A stretch of DNA of 37,618 nucleotides from Chromobacterium piscinae (GCF_021129175.1 NZ_JAJOHV010000090.1:1-37618); one strand, 5' to 3'; positions 16,962 through 25,809 are shown, numbered from the stretch's first letter. Numbers and translations are program-made. The notes: a model not told the origin generated them from the letters alone.

Positions 16962-18590
16962 TCACAATTTGAAGCGGGCGGTGACATGCTGCAGATTCTG
17001 CGACAGAGAATTGAGCTCGCTCGAAGTGGTGGCCAGCTCCTCCACCGTCGCGCTGTTCTGTTCCGCCATCTGCGACACCTGCTCCATGTTCTGCGCCAGC
17101 GTCAAACTGGCTGCCCGTTGCTCCGCCAGGCTGGAGGTGATGCTGGCGATGGTGCCGACGATGGATTGGGTGCTGCTCTCTATTTCCTGCATCGAGCTGC
17201 TCGCCTCGTTGGCGCTGCCCGAGACCGCCTCCACGCTGGTCAGGCTGCCCGCCATGCTGTCCACTACCCGGTGGGCGTTCTGCTGGATCGCGCCTATCAT
17301 CTGAGTGATCTCCTGAGCCGAACTGGTGGTGCGCTCTGCAAGCTTCCGAACCTCGTCCGCCACTACGGCGAAGCCGCGGCCCATTTCTCCGGCGCGGGCA
17401 GCTTCGATCGCCGCGTTCAAGGCCAATAGATTGGTCTGGTCGGCCACGTCGCGGATCACGGTGACGATATTGCCGATGCGCTGCACTTCATCGGTCAGCG
17501 ACCGCATCTGCTCCGAGGTGCTGGAGACAGACTGCGTCACGGTGCCGATCTGGCCGACGGAGGCTTGCACATTGTGGCCGCCGCGGCTGGCCAGCTCTCC
17601 GGCGGCGCGCGCCTGGCCGGATGCCTGGTCGGCGTTGTCGGCGACGTGGTTGATGCTGACCGTCAATTGCTCGATGGTCGCGGCCGCCGAAGTGGTGGCT
17701 TCGGACTGTCGCTGCGCGCCGCCGGCCACTTCTTCCGACATGCTGGCCAATTCGCGGGCGGCGTTGGACACGTTGTGCGCGTTTTGCTGGATGTTGGACA
17801 CGACTTCGCGCAGTCCCTTGCGCATGTCCTGAATGTCGCGGGCGATGGTGATCGCCTCGTCGCGCGCGGTCGGCAGCGGCTCGTCGGCGCCGGATAGGTC
17901 TCCCTGTTTGATCTGCTGCACCAGTTGCGCCGATCGGTGCAGCGGCGCGGTGATCAGGCGGGAGATGAACCATGCGGCCATCGCCCCCAGCGTCAGCGAT
18001 AGCAACGCCACCGCAGTCATCAGGTTGCGGGCCTGGGCATAGCTGTCCTGACCGTCCTGAACCGCTTTTTGCATCCTTTCTTCTTGATATTGAGCCAGCT
18101 CTCGCAATGCTGCCATGAAGGCATTGTTGGCCGGAGCGAAATGCTGTTTCAGGAAAACATAGGCTTCGCCGTTTTTATTCGAGCGGGCCAATTGATACAA
18201 AGGCGCGTATTGCTGGCCCAGCACGGCGCGGGCCTGCTTTACTTTCTCCATCAGCTCATGGCCCCGCGGCGTCACTACGACCTTGTCCAGATTGCTCAGG
18301 TTTTCCGTATTTTTCGCGCGCAGGCTTTCCACCTGGGCGATCTCCGATTCTATCGTTTGCGGTTCGGTAGTGATGATGGCATTGCGCACGCCGCGGCCGA
18401 TATCCAAGGTGGTGATCGTGATGCGGTCGATCAGCATCACTTTGGGATAGCGATTCTCAATGATGTCTCGCGATTTCTGCTGAATGCCATCCATTTTGAA
18501 CATCGCTACGATCACCACGACCAACAGCATCATCAGCACTGAACCAAAGCCGATGAAGAGCTTCTGCCGGACTGTCAATTGATAAAGCAT
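16962..18590 (-). CDS. methyl-accepting chemotaxis protein
   Basis: This 542-residue transmembrane chemoreceptor has TM1 at about 11-31, a periplasmic four-helix-bundle sensor (about 35-190), TM2 at about 192-212, HAMP (about 213-265), and a long coiled-coil signalling domain. The signalling tip reads [20 protein letters not shown], then [17 protein letters not shown], the conserved CheA/CheW contact. No C-terminal CheR-binding pentapeptide is present; it ends [16 protein letters not shown] precedes the ATG at 18590. It lies near but convergent to the flagellar block; the ligand is unknown. Confidence 0.95.
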   Translation of the reverse strand: MLYQLTVRQKLFIGFGSVLMMLLVVVIVAMFKMDGIQQKSRDIIENRYPKVMLIDRITITTLDIGRGVRNAIITTEPQTIESEIAQVESLRAKNTENLSNLDKVVVTPRGHELMEKVKQARAVLGQQYAPLYQLARSNKNGEAYVFLKQHFAPANNAFMAALRELAQYQEERMQKAVQDGQDSYAQARNLMTAVALLSLTLGAMAAWFISRLITAPLHRSAQLVQQIKQGDLSGADEPLPTARDEAITIARDIQDMRKGLREVVSNIQQNAHNVSNAARELASMSEEVAGGAQRQSEATTSAAATIEQLTVSINHVADNADQASGQARAAGELASRGGHNVQASVGQIGTVTQSVSSTSEQMRSLTDEVQRIGNIVTVIRDVADQTNLLALNAAIEAARAGEMGRGFAVVADEVRKLAERTTSSAQEITQMIGAIQQNAHRVVDSMAGSLTSVEAVSGSANEASSSMQEIESSTQSIVGTIASITSSLAEQRAASLTLAQNMEQVSQMAEQNSATVEELATTSSELNSLSQNLQHVTARFKL

Positions 18591-19236
18591 TGTCCTTCTC
18601 CATGATTTATTCAGCTACATGAGGATGTAAAAAGCCATTTTCATATTAGGTGCTGAATGGCAGGACAACAGGTTTCCGGCATCTGCGGCTCCGATGACAA
18701 GACCGGGCGTTGCTCGTGGGGAGCCTGGACTGGGGGCAGCGAGCGTTTGGTCTAGAACGAAGGATCCATGACGGCTTGTTTGGCTGTGGAAACGTCGTGC
18801 CGGCGTGCGATCTCTACTTCGTTTATGGATGCGCCGGGGATGCTCGAGCGTGGCGGAAGGCGAGCCAGGCCTGCAAGAGGCTGTCCGGCTTTGGCTTCGG
18901 ATGCCGCGCGTGATCGTCCAAAGACAAGACCTTGCTGTCATATGGTAGGAGCGGCTTGAGATTGCCAGCTTGCCGCCGATATCCTTTAGGAAGCGTTGCA
19001 AGAATGCGTGAGCGTCCTTCGCCCTGGAGCATGGGGGGCTCGTTCTCGGCCGCACAGTTGGGGCCTCTTGACCACTGTTGAACCGGCTCGTACTTTTGCG
19101 GGGATTGGGCGTAATATCTGCCAAACCATGGTGGTGTTGTAATAGGGAAATAAATGTGACATATGAGGGGCGTTGGCGATAATGCTGATGCCTATTATCG
19201 ATGCAGTCCTCTCATTGCAAGTTAGCGAGGTCAGTA
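18591..19236. other. long non-coding or decayed stretch before the second radical SAM gene
   Basis: This 646-base gap holds only short or low-complexity frames on both strands, none with a convincing start or family motif. A minus-strand frame at 18615-19124 (169 codons) lacks recognisable domains and is rich in Ser/Arg/Pro, as expected for a shadow. It may be the remains of a lost gene, but no specific parent is recognised. The last 80 bases carry the promoter of the gene at 19237. Confidence 0.45.
19156..19183 (+). promoter_or_regulatory. sigma70-like promoter of the second radical SAM gene
   Basis: GTGACA (5 of 6 to TTGACA), 16 bases, then GATAAT (5 of 6 to TATAAT), 53 bases before the start codon. 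A GGCGATAA overlapping the -10 resembles a sigma28 -10, but no matching -35 is present. Confidence 0.45.
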
Positions 19237-20925
19237 ATGTCTTCCAAGTGTTTATTGATTATCCCGCCTAACATCACCTTCGAGGCGTTTGTCAATCCGT
19301 CCGCAAACAGCAAGTATTGGATGCATAAGAATGGACGGAAATATGGTGTTTTGATCACCGATGTTCCGCTGGGTGTCTTGACCATCAGCGCCTGGTTGAA
19401 AGATAGATGCAATGCCGAGGTCCAGGTTGTGGATTTCAATACGGAAATACATAAAACATGGGATAGCCCGGAGGCAACCTCGTTCCATGACTGGTTTGAA
19501 GAGGTTTTCCTATCTATCAAACAGTCTGGATTCGAGCCGGATTTGATAGGATTTTCATCTCTTTTCATTACTGGTTATGACAATCTGCTGGCATTGGCTG
19601 AAGTAGCCAAGAAGGTTTTTCCTGGCGCATTCAGAATATGCGGTGGCAATTTGCCGACTACCATGTACCGGGAGCTCTTTTCAGATAGTCCAGATGCATT
19701 TGATGCGCTCTGTTTTGGCGAGGGTGAGCTGCCTATCACAGAACTGATGGCGGCGGAAAACAAGGCTGATTATTGCAATGGCTCTGCTCAATGGATTACT
19801 AAAGAGAATCTGAAGCAGGGTGCGATGTATCAGCATAACTTTATCTCGAATCTGGATGAGATTCCGGACTTGGATTATGACTGCATTGATCTGAAGGACT
19901 ATCACCTTAATCCAACCATTAAAGCATATACTTCGATTGGCGATAGGACGAATTATATTACTTATATGGGGAGTCGGGGCTGTCCATTTCATTGCACATT
20001 TTGCGCCGCGCATACGGTGCACGGACGGAAAATGCGGAGCTTCACGATAGAGAGGATAGAGCGCGAGTTGTTCGATCTATGTGAAAAGTATGCTCCCAAT
20101 ACGCTGGTTATCGAAGATGATATGTTTCTTTGGGACAAGGAATGGGCCGCCAGCGTTTTGAAAATCGCGCAAAAGCTGAATTTGACCTGTTTCTTCCCGA
20201 ATGCGCTTGCATTGTATGCGCTGGATAGGCCCATGCTGGAGGAGTTGCACCGTACCGGCGTCAGGCAGTTGACGCTCGCAGTCGAATCAGGCAGCGCAAG
20301 AGTGTTGAAGGAGGTGATGAAGAAGCCGCTGAAGCTTTCCATTACCAACCGGGTTGTTGCGGATTGCCGAGATTTGGGCATCTATACCGATTGCAACATC
20401 ATCATCGGCATGCCTGGCGAAACATTGAATGACATCAACGATACCCGGGAATTCCTGCGCTCTCTGGATGCGAACTGGTATCGGATCAATGTTGCCACGC
20501 CATTGGCGGGCAGCGAGATGTACATCAATGCGGTCAAAAATGGGCAGATAAAAGGCGATATACGCATGGCGGGCTATAAGCGATGCGTAGTTGAAACCAA
20601 GGACTTTACGCCTGCGCAAATTGAGTCCATTGCTTATGATATCAATCTTGAAATGAATTTTCTGCGAAACTCTGATATCAAATACGGCAACTATGAGCGT
20701 GCATTGGAGACATTCGAGAATGTCTTGTTGCTGCGTAATGACCATGCTCTGGCGATGTATAAAATCATTGAGTGCAAGAGATTGATGGGCGTTGGGCCGG
20801 TTGATGAGGAACTATGGACCCGGTTGGCGGACATGGTGCAAGCGACGCCCTTTTGGAGTAAATATTTTCAGGATCATGCCTTGGCGTTCCGGGATTGGGC
20901 TGAGGCCGAGTTGAAAACAGGGTAG
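19237..20925 (+). CDS. second B12-binding radical SAM protein with TPR-like tail
   Basis: This 562-residue paralogue of the product at 2081 shares its order of elements: a cobalamin-binding-like N-terminal domain (VPLGVLTISAWL, IGFSSLF, CGGNLPTTMY), the cluster motif C249-x3-C253-x2-C256 in RGCPFHCTFC, the ALYALDRPMLE and IGMPGE blocks, and a TPR-like tail with GNYERALETFENVLLLRNDH. ATG 19237 follows GCGAGG at 19225; an in-frame ATG at 19201 is less favoured. The DNA is visibly AT-richer than its neighbours (28 G+C in the 60 bases from 19441) and the gene stands alone between a coding-poor gap and ChrA, suggesting acquisition by transfer or different selection. Methylation or another radical reaction on a glycan or lipid is likely for the family; the substrate here is unknown. 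Confidence 0.88.
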   Translation: MSSKCLLIIPPNITFEAFVNPSANSKYWMHKNGRKYGVLITDVPLGVLTISAWLKDRCNAEVQVVDFNTEIHKTWDSPEATSFHDWFEEVFLSIKQSGFEPDLIGFSSLFITGYDNLLALAEVAKKVFPGAFRICGGNLPTTMYRELFSDSPDAFDALCFGEGELPITELMAAENKADYCNGSAQWITKENLKQGAMYQHNFISNLDEIPDLDYDCIDLKDYHLNPTIKAYTSIGDRTNYITYMGSRGCPFHCTFCAAHTVHGRKMRSFTIERIERELFDLCEKYAPNTLVIEDDMFLWDKEWAASVLKIAQKLNLTCFFPNALALYALDRPMLEELHRTGVRQLTLAVESGSARVLKEVMKKPLKLSITNRVVADCRDLGIYTDCNIIIGMPGETLNDINDTREFLRSLDANWYRINVATPLAGSEMYINAVKNGQIKGDIRMAGYKRCVVETKDFTPAQIESIAYDINLEMNFLRNSDIKYGNYERALETFENVLLLRNDHALAMYKIIECKRLMGVGPVDEELWTRLADMVQATPFWSKYFQDHALAFRDWAEAELKTG

Positions 20926-20947
20926 TACGAGATGTGTCGGCTAGAGC

Positions 20948-20983
20948 CAAGAGCCGTCCTTTCAGGAGAGAGGGCGGCTCTTG
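20948..20983 (+). terminator. hairpin after the second radical SAM gene
   Basis: A 9-bp stem (20948-20956 with 20975-20983) with an 18-base loop starts 22 bases after the stop. Only a short T-containing stretch follows, so it is a moderate terminator candidate. Confidence 0.5.
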
Positions 20984-21204
20984 ACGTTTGGCGGCTTCGT
21001 GTAGGACATACTTTGATCGCGATTCTAAAGGGGCGACAAGCTGCGACATGCGTTTTGGGTGGAACGAAATGAAAAGCCTACGGTTCGTGGGCTGATGGGA
21101 ACCGCGCGTTCAGGAGCCTGATGCGGTCGGCATTTATCCACAGCTGGACCCATTTAGTGCAGACTATCCACAGCACTTGGCCGCAGGCGCGAGTCGCTCG
21201 GCGG

Positions 21205-21231
21205 AAAAGAAAAAGCCCCGGCAGCCGGGGC
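21205..21231 (-). terminator. minus-strand terminator downstream of chrA
   Basis: On the minus strand a GCCCCGGC/GCCGGGGC stem (21215-21231) runs into TTTTTCTTTT (complement of 21205-21214). Its arrangement matches the terminator after yicC at 22936, of which it may be a duplicated, diverged copy. Confidence 0.65.
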
Positions 21232-21243
21232 CGTTGGGGCTTC

Positions 21244-21285
21244 GCTTACACGTTGTGATACTTATTCGATGTTGGATCTACTCAT
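21244..21285 (-). pseudogene. decayed copy of the yicC 3' end
   Basis: The plus-strand sequence CTTATTCGATGTT then GGATCTACTC (21261-21283) matches CTTACTCGATGTT-TT-GGATCTGCTC at the yicC terminus (22997-23021) with two mismatches and a 2-base deletion. A weaker match continues through the intervening ACACGTTGTGA segment to an adjacent terminator of the same type. The deletion and a CAG-to-TAG change break the yicC frame. The two copies are direct repeats flanking chrA. Confidence 0.55.
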
Positions 21286-21382
21286 TGAGTGGATGCCTCA
21301 AATCCTTTTTTGGGCAAGGGTTGAGCGACTTGCGTTCTTTTTATGGGCACATGTATAACGGGAGTGCTTCCTACTTGCCGGC

Positions 21383-22543
21383 TCAGAAATGATGAGTCAG
21401 CGGAAACAGCGCCACGCCAAGCAGCGCTGCAGCGGCCACGATGATCGGCTCCGGCAATTTCTTCAGCCGCCAAAGAAGTGCAGCAGTGGCGATCGCCAAC
21501 AGCGCGGTGGGCAGGTCGGTCAGCGAACGTTGCGCCAGCACCACTACCGAGCCTGCGATGGCTCCGATGGCCGCCGCGGTGATGCCATCGACGAAAGCCA
21601 TCAGGCCTGGGCGCTTGCCGTGCTTCTTGAAATGCGGCGCCGCCAGCACCGTTATCAGATAGCACGGCAGGAAGGTGGCCAGCGCCGCCAGGTACGCGCC
21701 GGGCAAGCCGGCCACCAGATAGCCGATGAAGCCCGTGGTGATCACCACCGGCCCCGGCGTGATCATCGCCACCGCCACCGCGTCGACGAACTGCTTGTCG
21801 GTCAGCCAATGATGCTCGGTAACGATGCCGCCATAGAGGAAGGGTACGATGGCCAAGCCCGAACCGAAAACGAAGGCGCCGGCCTTGGCGAAAAACACGG
21901 TCAGCTGCAGCAGCAGGCCAGGATCGGCCACGGCGGGCAACAGCGGCAGCGGCAGGGCCGCGCCCAGCGCGCCGGGAGACGGCCGCGGCCGGCAGCGCGC
22001 CAGCCAGACCAACAGGCCGGCCGTGATGAACAGCCAGGCGATTTCCGACTGGGTGACGATGGTGACCAGCGCCAGTACCGCGAAGATGGCCCATAGCAGC
22101 CGATCGCTTTTCAGGTTCTTGATGGCCAGCTTGTGCGCGCTGATCGCCATGATGCCGATCACTGCGGCCCCCACTCCATAGAACACCGCCTGCATCCAGG
22201 GCAGGCCGCCAAAGGCCTGGTAGGCCCAGCCCAGCGCCAGCACCATCAGGAAAGACGGCAGCACAAAGGCAAAACCGGCCGCAGTGGCGCCCAACACGCG
22301 GTAATGGACATAGCCCAGGTAGATCGCCAGTTGGGCCGCCAGCGGCCCCGGCGCAATCTGCGCCAGCGCGAGGCCTTCCTTGTAATCGGCCTCGGCTATC
22401 CAGCCGCGCCGCTCGACTAGGTCGCGATGCATGTAGCCAACCAGCGCCACCGGGCCGCCGAAGCCCAGCGCGCCCAGCCTCAGGAAATAACGCGTCAGTT
22501 GCCACAGGGAGTACTGGGCCGGCGCGATGGGGGAGACGGTCAT
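21383..22543 (-). CDS. chrA: chromate transporter family protein (ChrA)
   Basis: This 386-residue polytopic inner-membrane protein of the CHR family has two homologous halves. The first half has FLRLGALGFGGPVALVGYM and QIAPGPLAAQLAIYLGY; the second has FFAKAGAFVFGSGLAIVPFL and AVAMITPGPVVITTGFIGYL. The paired GG and PGP motifs are diagnostic. Members export chromate, driven by the membrane potential; specificity for other oxyanions is possible. A GGAGTC precedes the ATG at 22543. It stands alone and is flanked by yicC-tail repeats, which suggests insertion at the yicC 3' end. No chrB-type regulator is adjacent. Confidence 0.9.
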   Translation of the reverse strand: MTVSPIAPAQYSLWQLTRYFLRLGALGFGGPVALVGYMHRDLVERRGWIAEADYKEGLALAQIAPGPLAAQLAIYLGYVHYRVLGATAAGFAFVLPSFLMVLALGWAYQAFGGLPWMQAVFYGVGAAVIGIMAISAHKLAIKNLKSDRLLWAIFAVLALVTIVTQSEIAWLFITAGLLVWLARCRPRPSPGALGAALPLPLLPAVADPGLLLQLTVFFAKAGAFVFGSGLAIVPFLYGGIVTEHHWLTDKQFVDAVAVAMITPGPVVITTGFIGYLVAGLPGAYLAALATFLPCYLITVLAAPHFKKHGKRPGLMAFVDGITAAAIGAIAGSVVVLAQRSLTDLPTALLAIATAALLWRLKKLPEPIIVAAAALLGVALFPLTHHF

Positions 22544-22997
22544 GATTCGACTCCTGGGCCAGCGGGCAATGGGCCTGCTGACATGAAATGGGCATGCAAT
22601 GAATAATCTAGCATTTGCGGCATCTCGACCAGCAGTTGTTCGTCGCAGTTATGCAGGCTTGAAACTCTGGCTGTCGTTTTCCACGGGGGAACAATGGGCG
22701 GCCTGTGGACATTGCTCCGAAAGGGCCTTGCGATGGGCCCCAAGCTCTGCATCAGAGAGAGTTCATCATCGAATGCGCGAAACGCTTGCATGCATACTGC
22801 ACAACTAACAATACCAGCCGCTTATGCATAAATCGAAGTGGATGGCACGATTTTCAGCGCAGGCCCTTTTGGTTTGCGGCCTTTATAAGACGATGCGTCA
22901 GGTTTTCTGCTCAGCCGCGGCGCGACTTGAAATGAAAAAGCCCCGACTGGCGGGGCTTTTGTGGTTTCAATGACACGCAGTGACGCGTCGTGAAAGC
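22544..22997. other. intergenic region between chrA and yicC
   Basis: I see no supported gene in these 454 bases; short plus-strand frames run through the terminator and are spurious. It should contain the chrA promoter near 22600 on the minus strand, but I cannot pick it out with confidence. The yicC terminator lies at 22936. Confidence 0.5.
22936..22960. terminator. terminator of yicC (works both ways)
   Basis: A 10-bp stem (22936-22945 with 22951-22960) with A- and T-rich ends and a 5-base loop lies 38 bases beyond the yicC stop on the minus strand. Confidence 0.85.
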
Positions 22998-23864
22998 TTA
23001 CTCGATGTTTTGGATCTGCTCGCGCATCTGCTCGATCAGCACCTTCAGCTCTACCGAGGCCTGGGTGGTGTCGGTGGAGACTGATTTGGAGCCCAACGTG
23101 TTGGCCTCGCGGTTCAGCTCCTGCATCAGGAAATCAAGCCGCTTGCCGGACTGGCCGCCAGACTTGAGGATGCGGCGGACTTCGGAAAGATGGGTGGTCA
23201 GGCGCGATAGCTCCTCGTCCACGTCTATCTTTTGCGCGAACAGCGCGAACTCCTGTTTCAGCCTATCCTCATCTACGCTGCCCAGCGCTTCCTGCAGGCG
23301 GCCGGACAGCTTGGCCATGTAGTTTTCCAGGATTTGCGGCAGCTTGGGCTTGATGGCGGCGACGATGGCGTCCATCGCCTCGATGCGCTCGATCAGCACC
23401 GCCTTCAGCTTCTCGCCCTCGCGGCCGCGCGAGGCGTTGAAGTCTGCCAGCGCGGTCTGCAGCGCGTCCAGGCACAGCTGGTGCAGCACTTCCGGCGCCA
23501 GTTCATTGCTTTTCAGCACGCCGGGCCAGCGCATCAGTTCGCCGACCGATAGGCCTTTATTGTCGCCGTTCTGTTTTTGCACTTCGCGCGAGACTTCCAG
23601 CAGGCGGCTCAGGAAGGCCTGGTTCAATTCCAGCGTCGGCGCGGCACTGTCCACCTGATTGAGGCCGACGCGGCACTCCAGCTTGCCGCGGGTGACGCGG
23701 GCGGCGATCTGCTCGCGCAGCTGCGGTTCGATGATGCGCAGTTCCTCCGGCAGCCGCATCTGGATGTCCAGGTAGCGGTGATTGACGGCGCGGATTTCCA
23801 GGCTCAACATCCCGCCAGGGAATTCCCGAGTGGCGGCGGCGAAGCCAGTCATGCTCAATATCAT
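22998..23864 (-). CDS. yicC: YicC-family endoribonuclease
   Basis: At 288 residues this has the usual length for YicC. It begins MILSMTGFAAATREF and has the N-terminal LEIRAVNHRYLDIQMRLP block and the C-terminal KRLDFLMQELNREANTLGSK block, both signatures of the family. YicC acts as an RNase; in E. coli it is implicated in decay of the sRNA RyhB. GGAGCT precedes the ATG. It is divergent from the Ser/Thr kinase gene, an arrangement repeated in several betaproteobacteria next to rph. Confidence 0.95.
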   Translation of the reverse strand: MILSMTGFAAATREFPGGMLSLEIRAVNHRYLDIQMRLPEELRIIEPQLREQIAARVTRGKLECRVGLNQVDSAAPTLELNQAFLSRLLEVSREVQKQNGDNKGLSVGELMRWPGVLKSNELAPEVLHQLCLDALQTALADFNASRGREGEKLKAVLIERIEAMDAIVAAIKPKLPQILENYMAKLSGRLQEALGSVDEDRLKQEFALFAQKIDVDEELSRLTTHLSEVRRILKSGGQSGKRLDFLMQELNREANTLGSKSVSTDTTQASVELKVLIEQMREQIQNIE

Positions 23865-23939
23865 GCGGAGCTCCTGTATCGGTATTTTCGAATGCTGGGC
23901 CCGAATTGCTTTGCTAAGCTCAATTCAGGGCCAGTGGAC

Positions 23940-23968
23940 ACTATAACAACTGCCATTCGATGACTCAA
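23940..23968 (-). promoter_or_regulatory. sigma70-like promoter of yicC
   Basis: Read on the minus strand: TTGAGT (4 of 6), 17 bases, TATAGT (5 of 6). A plus-strand TATAAC (23942-23947) overlaps it and could serve the kinase, whose start lies only 13 bases further. Confidence 0.45.
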
Positions 23969-24934
23969 TCTAGCAAGCAGACTCCGCTTCCGGCAGGCTA
24001 TCGGCTCGCCGAGTATACGATTGTGCGCCAACTGTCGGTGGGTGGCTTCAGCATTGTCTACCTGGCCTTGGATGATGATGATCGCAAGTTCGCAATCAAG
24101 GAATATCTGCCTCGCAACCTGGCGGAGCGCAGGCAGGATCGCGCGATAACGGTGCCGCACGAACTGGATCGCGACGCGTTCAACCTGGGGCTGAAATGCT
24201 TTTTTGAGGAGGGGCGAGTGCTGTCGGGCATTTCCCACCCGGCGGTGGTGAGAGTGAGCAACTTCTTCCGGGCCAATCAGACGGTCTACATGGTGATGGA
24301 GTACGCTGATGGTCGTTCGCTGGGACGGGAACTGGAGCTGGTTGGCGGACGGATGGAGGAAAGGCTGATCCGCAAGTGGTTCGCGGCGCTGCTTTCTGGA
24401 TTGCGGGAGGTGCACAGCCAGCGGCTGCTGCATCTGGACATCAAGCCGGCCAATATCTATCTGCGGCGCAGCGGCGTGCCGCTACTACTGGATTTTGGCG
24501 CGTCGAGGCAGACCTTGTCGCGCCAAGACAAGCATTTCGCTGCGATGTACACGCCGGGGTTCGCCGCGCCGGAGCAGTACGACAAAAGCCAGCCGCTAGG
24601 GCCGTGGACCGATATCTACGCGATCGGCGCTTGCCTGTATGTCTGCATGGGCGGCTCCACGCCTCCGCCGTCGCGGGAGCGGTGCGAGCAGGATCTGCTG
24701 TCGCCGGCCAGCCAGGCTTTCCGTTATCTGTATTCGCGCGAAATGACCGCCTTGTGCGATCGTTGCCTGGCTTTGGAGCCGAACGAGCGGCCGGCGTCGG
24801 TGCTGGAGATTCAGAAGATACTGCAGCAGACGGAGTACAGCCAACCGGAGCGCCCGTCCGCGGGAGAGGGAAATCGCCTAGTGGGCTGGATAAAAGGCCT
24901 AGCCGGCGGCCGGGATAGGGAGGGGCAGGAATGA
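23960..24934 (+). CDS. serine/threonine protein kinase
   Basis: This 324-residue Hanks-type kinase has a Gly-rich loop VGGFSIVYLA (27-37), the ATP-lysine K47 in AIKEYLP, the catalytic loop HLDIKPANIYL (D160), and DFG (D178), so it appears active. No transmembrane segment or sensor domain follows; the protein ends in a short Arg/Gly-rich tail. It overlaps the PP2C phosphatase by ATGA, so the pair forms a coupled reversible phosphorylation module. No ribosome site precedes ATG 23960, and a TATAAC -10-like element lies about 13 bases upstream, so the mRNA may be almost leaderless. Targets are unknown. Confidence 0.93.
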   Translation: MTQSSKQTPLPAGYRLAEYTIVRQLSVGGFSIVYLALDDDDRKFAIKEYLPRNLAERRQDRAITVPHELDRDAFNLGLKCFFEEGRVLSGISHPAVVRVSNFFRANQTVYMVMEYADGRSLGRELELVGGRMEERLIRKWFAALLSGLREVHSQRLLHLDIKPANIYLRRSGVPLLLDFGASRQTLSRQDKHFAAMYTPGFAAPEQYDKSQPLGPWTDIYAIGACLYVCMGGSTPPPSRERCEQDLLSPASQAFRYLYSREMTALCDRCLALEPNERPASVLEIQKILQQTEYSQPERPSAGEGNRLVGWIKGLAGGRDREGQE

Positions 24935-25809
24935 AGCTTTCTATTTTTCAGGAAAGCCGAGTGGGGGGGCGCAGCTACAATCAGGACCGGTTGGCCATTG
25001 CGCATACTCAGGAAGCCGTGATGCTGGTGATGGCCGATGGCATGGGCGGCCACATGCGCGGTGAAGTGGCCGCGCAGATCACGGTGGACCTGTTGTGCGA
25101 GCTGTTCTACCAGCAGGCGGCGCCGTTGCTCAGCCACCCCAATCGTTTTCTGGTGAACGCCATCAGCTCGGTGCATCAGGTGATTCTGGAATACGCGACC
25201 GACCACCGACTGCCCGACGTGCCCAGCACCACGGTGGTGGTGGCTATTCTGCAGCGCGGCTATTTGTATTGGTGCCATGTCGGCGATTCCCGGCTGTATC
25301 TGCTGGATGGCGGCGGCTTGCGCCTGCGCTCGCGCGACCATTCCCAGGTGCAGCGGCTGATCGATCAGGGCCTGCTGACTGAGGAGGCAGCCAAAACCCA
25401 TCCCGAGCGCAACAAGATCTACAACTGCCTGGGCGCGTCGGGCGAGCCGGACATCGACATCGGCGAGCGGCAGGACATCGGACCGGGCTGTTCCATCATG
25501 CTCTGCACCGACGGCCTTTGGTCGCAGGTGCAGGACGCCGAGCTGGAAAAAGTGTTCTCCGGCCGCAGCGTCAACCAGGTGATGCCGGCGTTGATCAATG
25601 TGGCCGAGCGCCGCGCGGGCAATGGTGGCGACAATCTGTCTGCGGTGGCGGTGACGCTGCTGGAGGACGATTTGGCGCTGGGCGAGCGCGACGACGTCTT
25701 GGACACGGAAAAGACGCCGCCGCAGAAGGCGGACAGGCTGATCCTGGAATCCAATCTGGCGACCATGCATCAGGAAATACTGGCCAGCCAGGTGGGCAAG
25801 GACAGTTGA
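24931..25809 (+). CDS. PP2C-type protein phosphatase
   Basis: This 292-residue metal-dependent Ser/Thr phosphatase has the PP2C motifs in order: YNQDR (16-20), ADGMGGH (35-41), GDSRLYLLD, and the late TDGLW and GGDNLSAVAV. All the metal-binding aspartates expected are visible. The start overlaps the kinase stop by four bases, with GGAGGGG-like sequence upstream in the kinase gene. It is expected to reverse phosphorylation by the adjacent kinase. A C-terminal extension of about 45 residues beyond the catalytic core is of unknown role. rph follows 52 bases downstream. Confidence 0.93.
   Translation: MKLSIFQESRVGGRSYNQDRLAIAHTQEAVMLVMADGMGGHMRGEVAAQITVDLLCELFYQQAAPLLSHPNRFLVNAISSVHQVILEYATDHRLPDVPSTTVVVAILQRGYLYWCHVGDSRLYLLDGGGLRLRSRDHSQVQRLIDQGLLTEEAAKTHPERNKIYNCLGASGEPDIDIGERQDIGPGCSIMLCTDGLWSQVQDAELEKVFSGRSVNQVMPALINVAERRAGNGGDNLSAVAVTLLEDDLALGERDDVLDTEKTPPQKADRLILESNLATMHQEILASQVGKDS

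Larger units (their letters stand above)
20926..21382. other. intergenic region with hairpin, DnaA-box-like pair and decayed yicC tail
   Basis: No gene is supported in this 457-base gap. It holds a hairpin after the radical SAM gene, two DnaA-box-like 9-mers (21134 and 21164), a minus-strand terminator (21205-21231), and a decayed copy of the yicC 3' end (about 21244-21285). Each is listed separately. Confidence 0.6.

Noticed and set aside
18615-19124. 169-codon minus-strand frame, considered as a transposase remnant
   Set aside because: Some helical-looking segments, but no DDE or integrase motif, no inverted repeats and no ribosome site were found.
19151-19182. sigma28 promoter for the second radical SAM gene
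   Set aside because: GGCGATAA fits the -10, but the TAAATGTG upstream is 16 rather than 11 bases away and matches only 5 of 8.
22705-22935. 76-codon plus-strand frame between chrA and yicC
   Set aside because: No ribosome site or motif; it lies in a gap whose frames run on into the yicC terminator.
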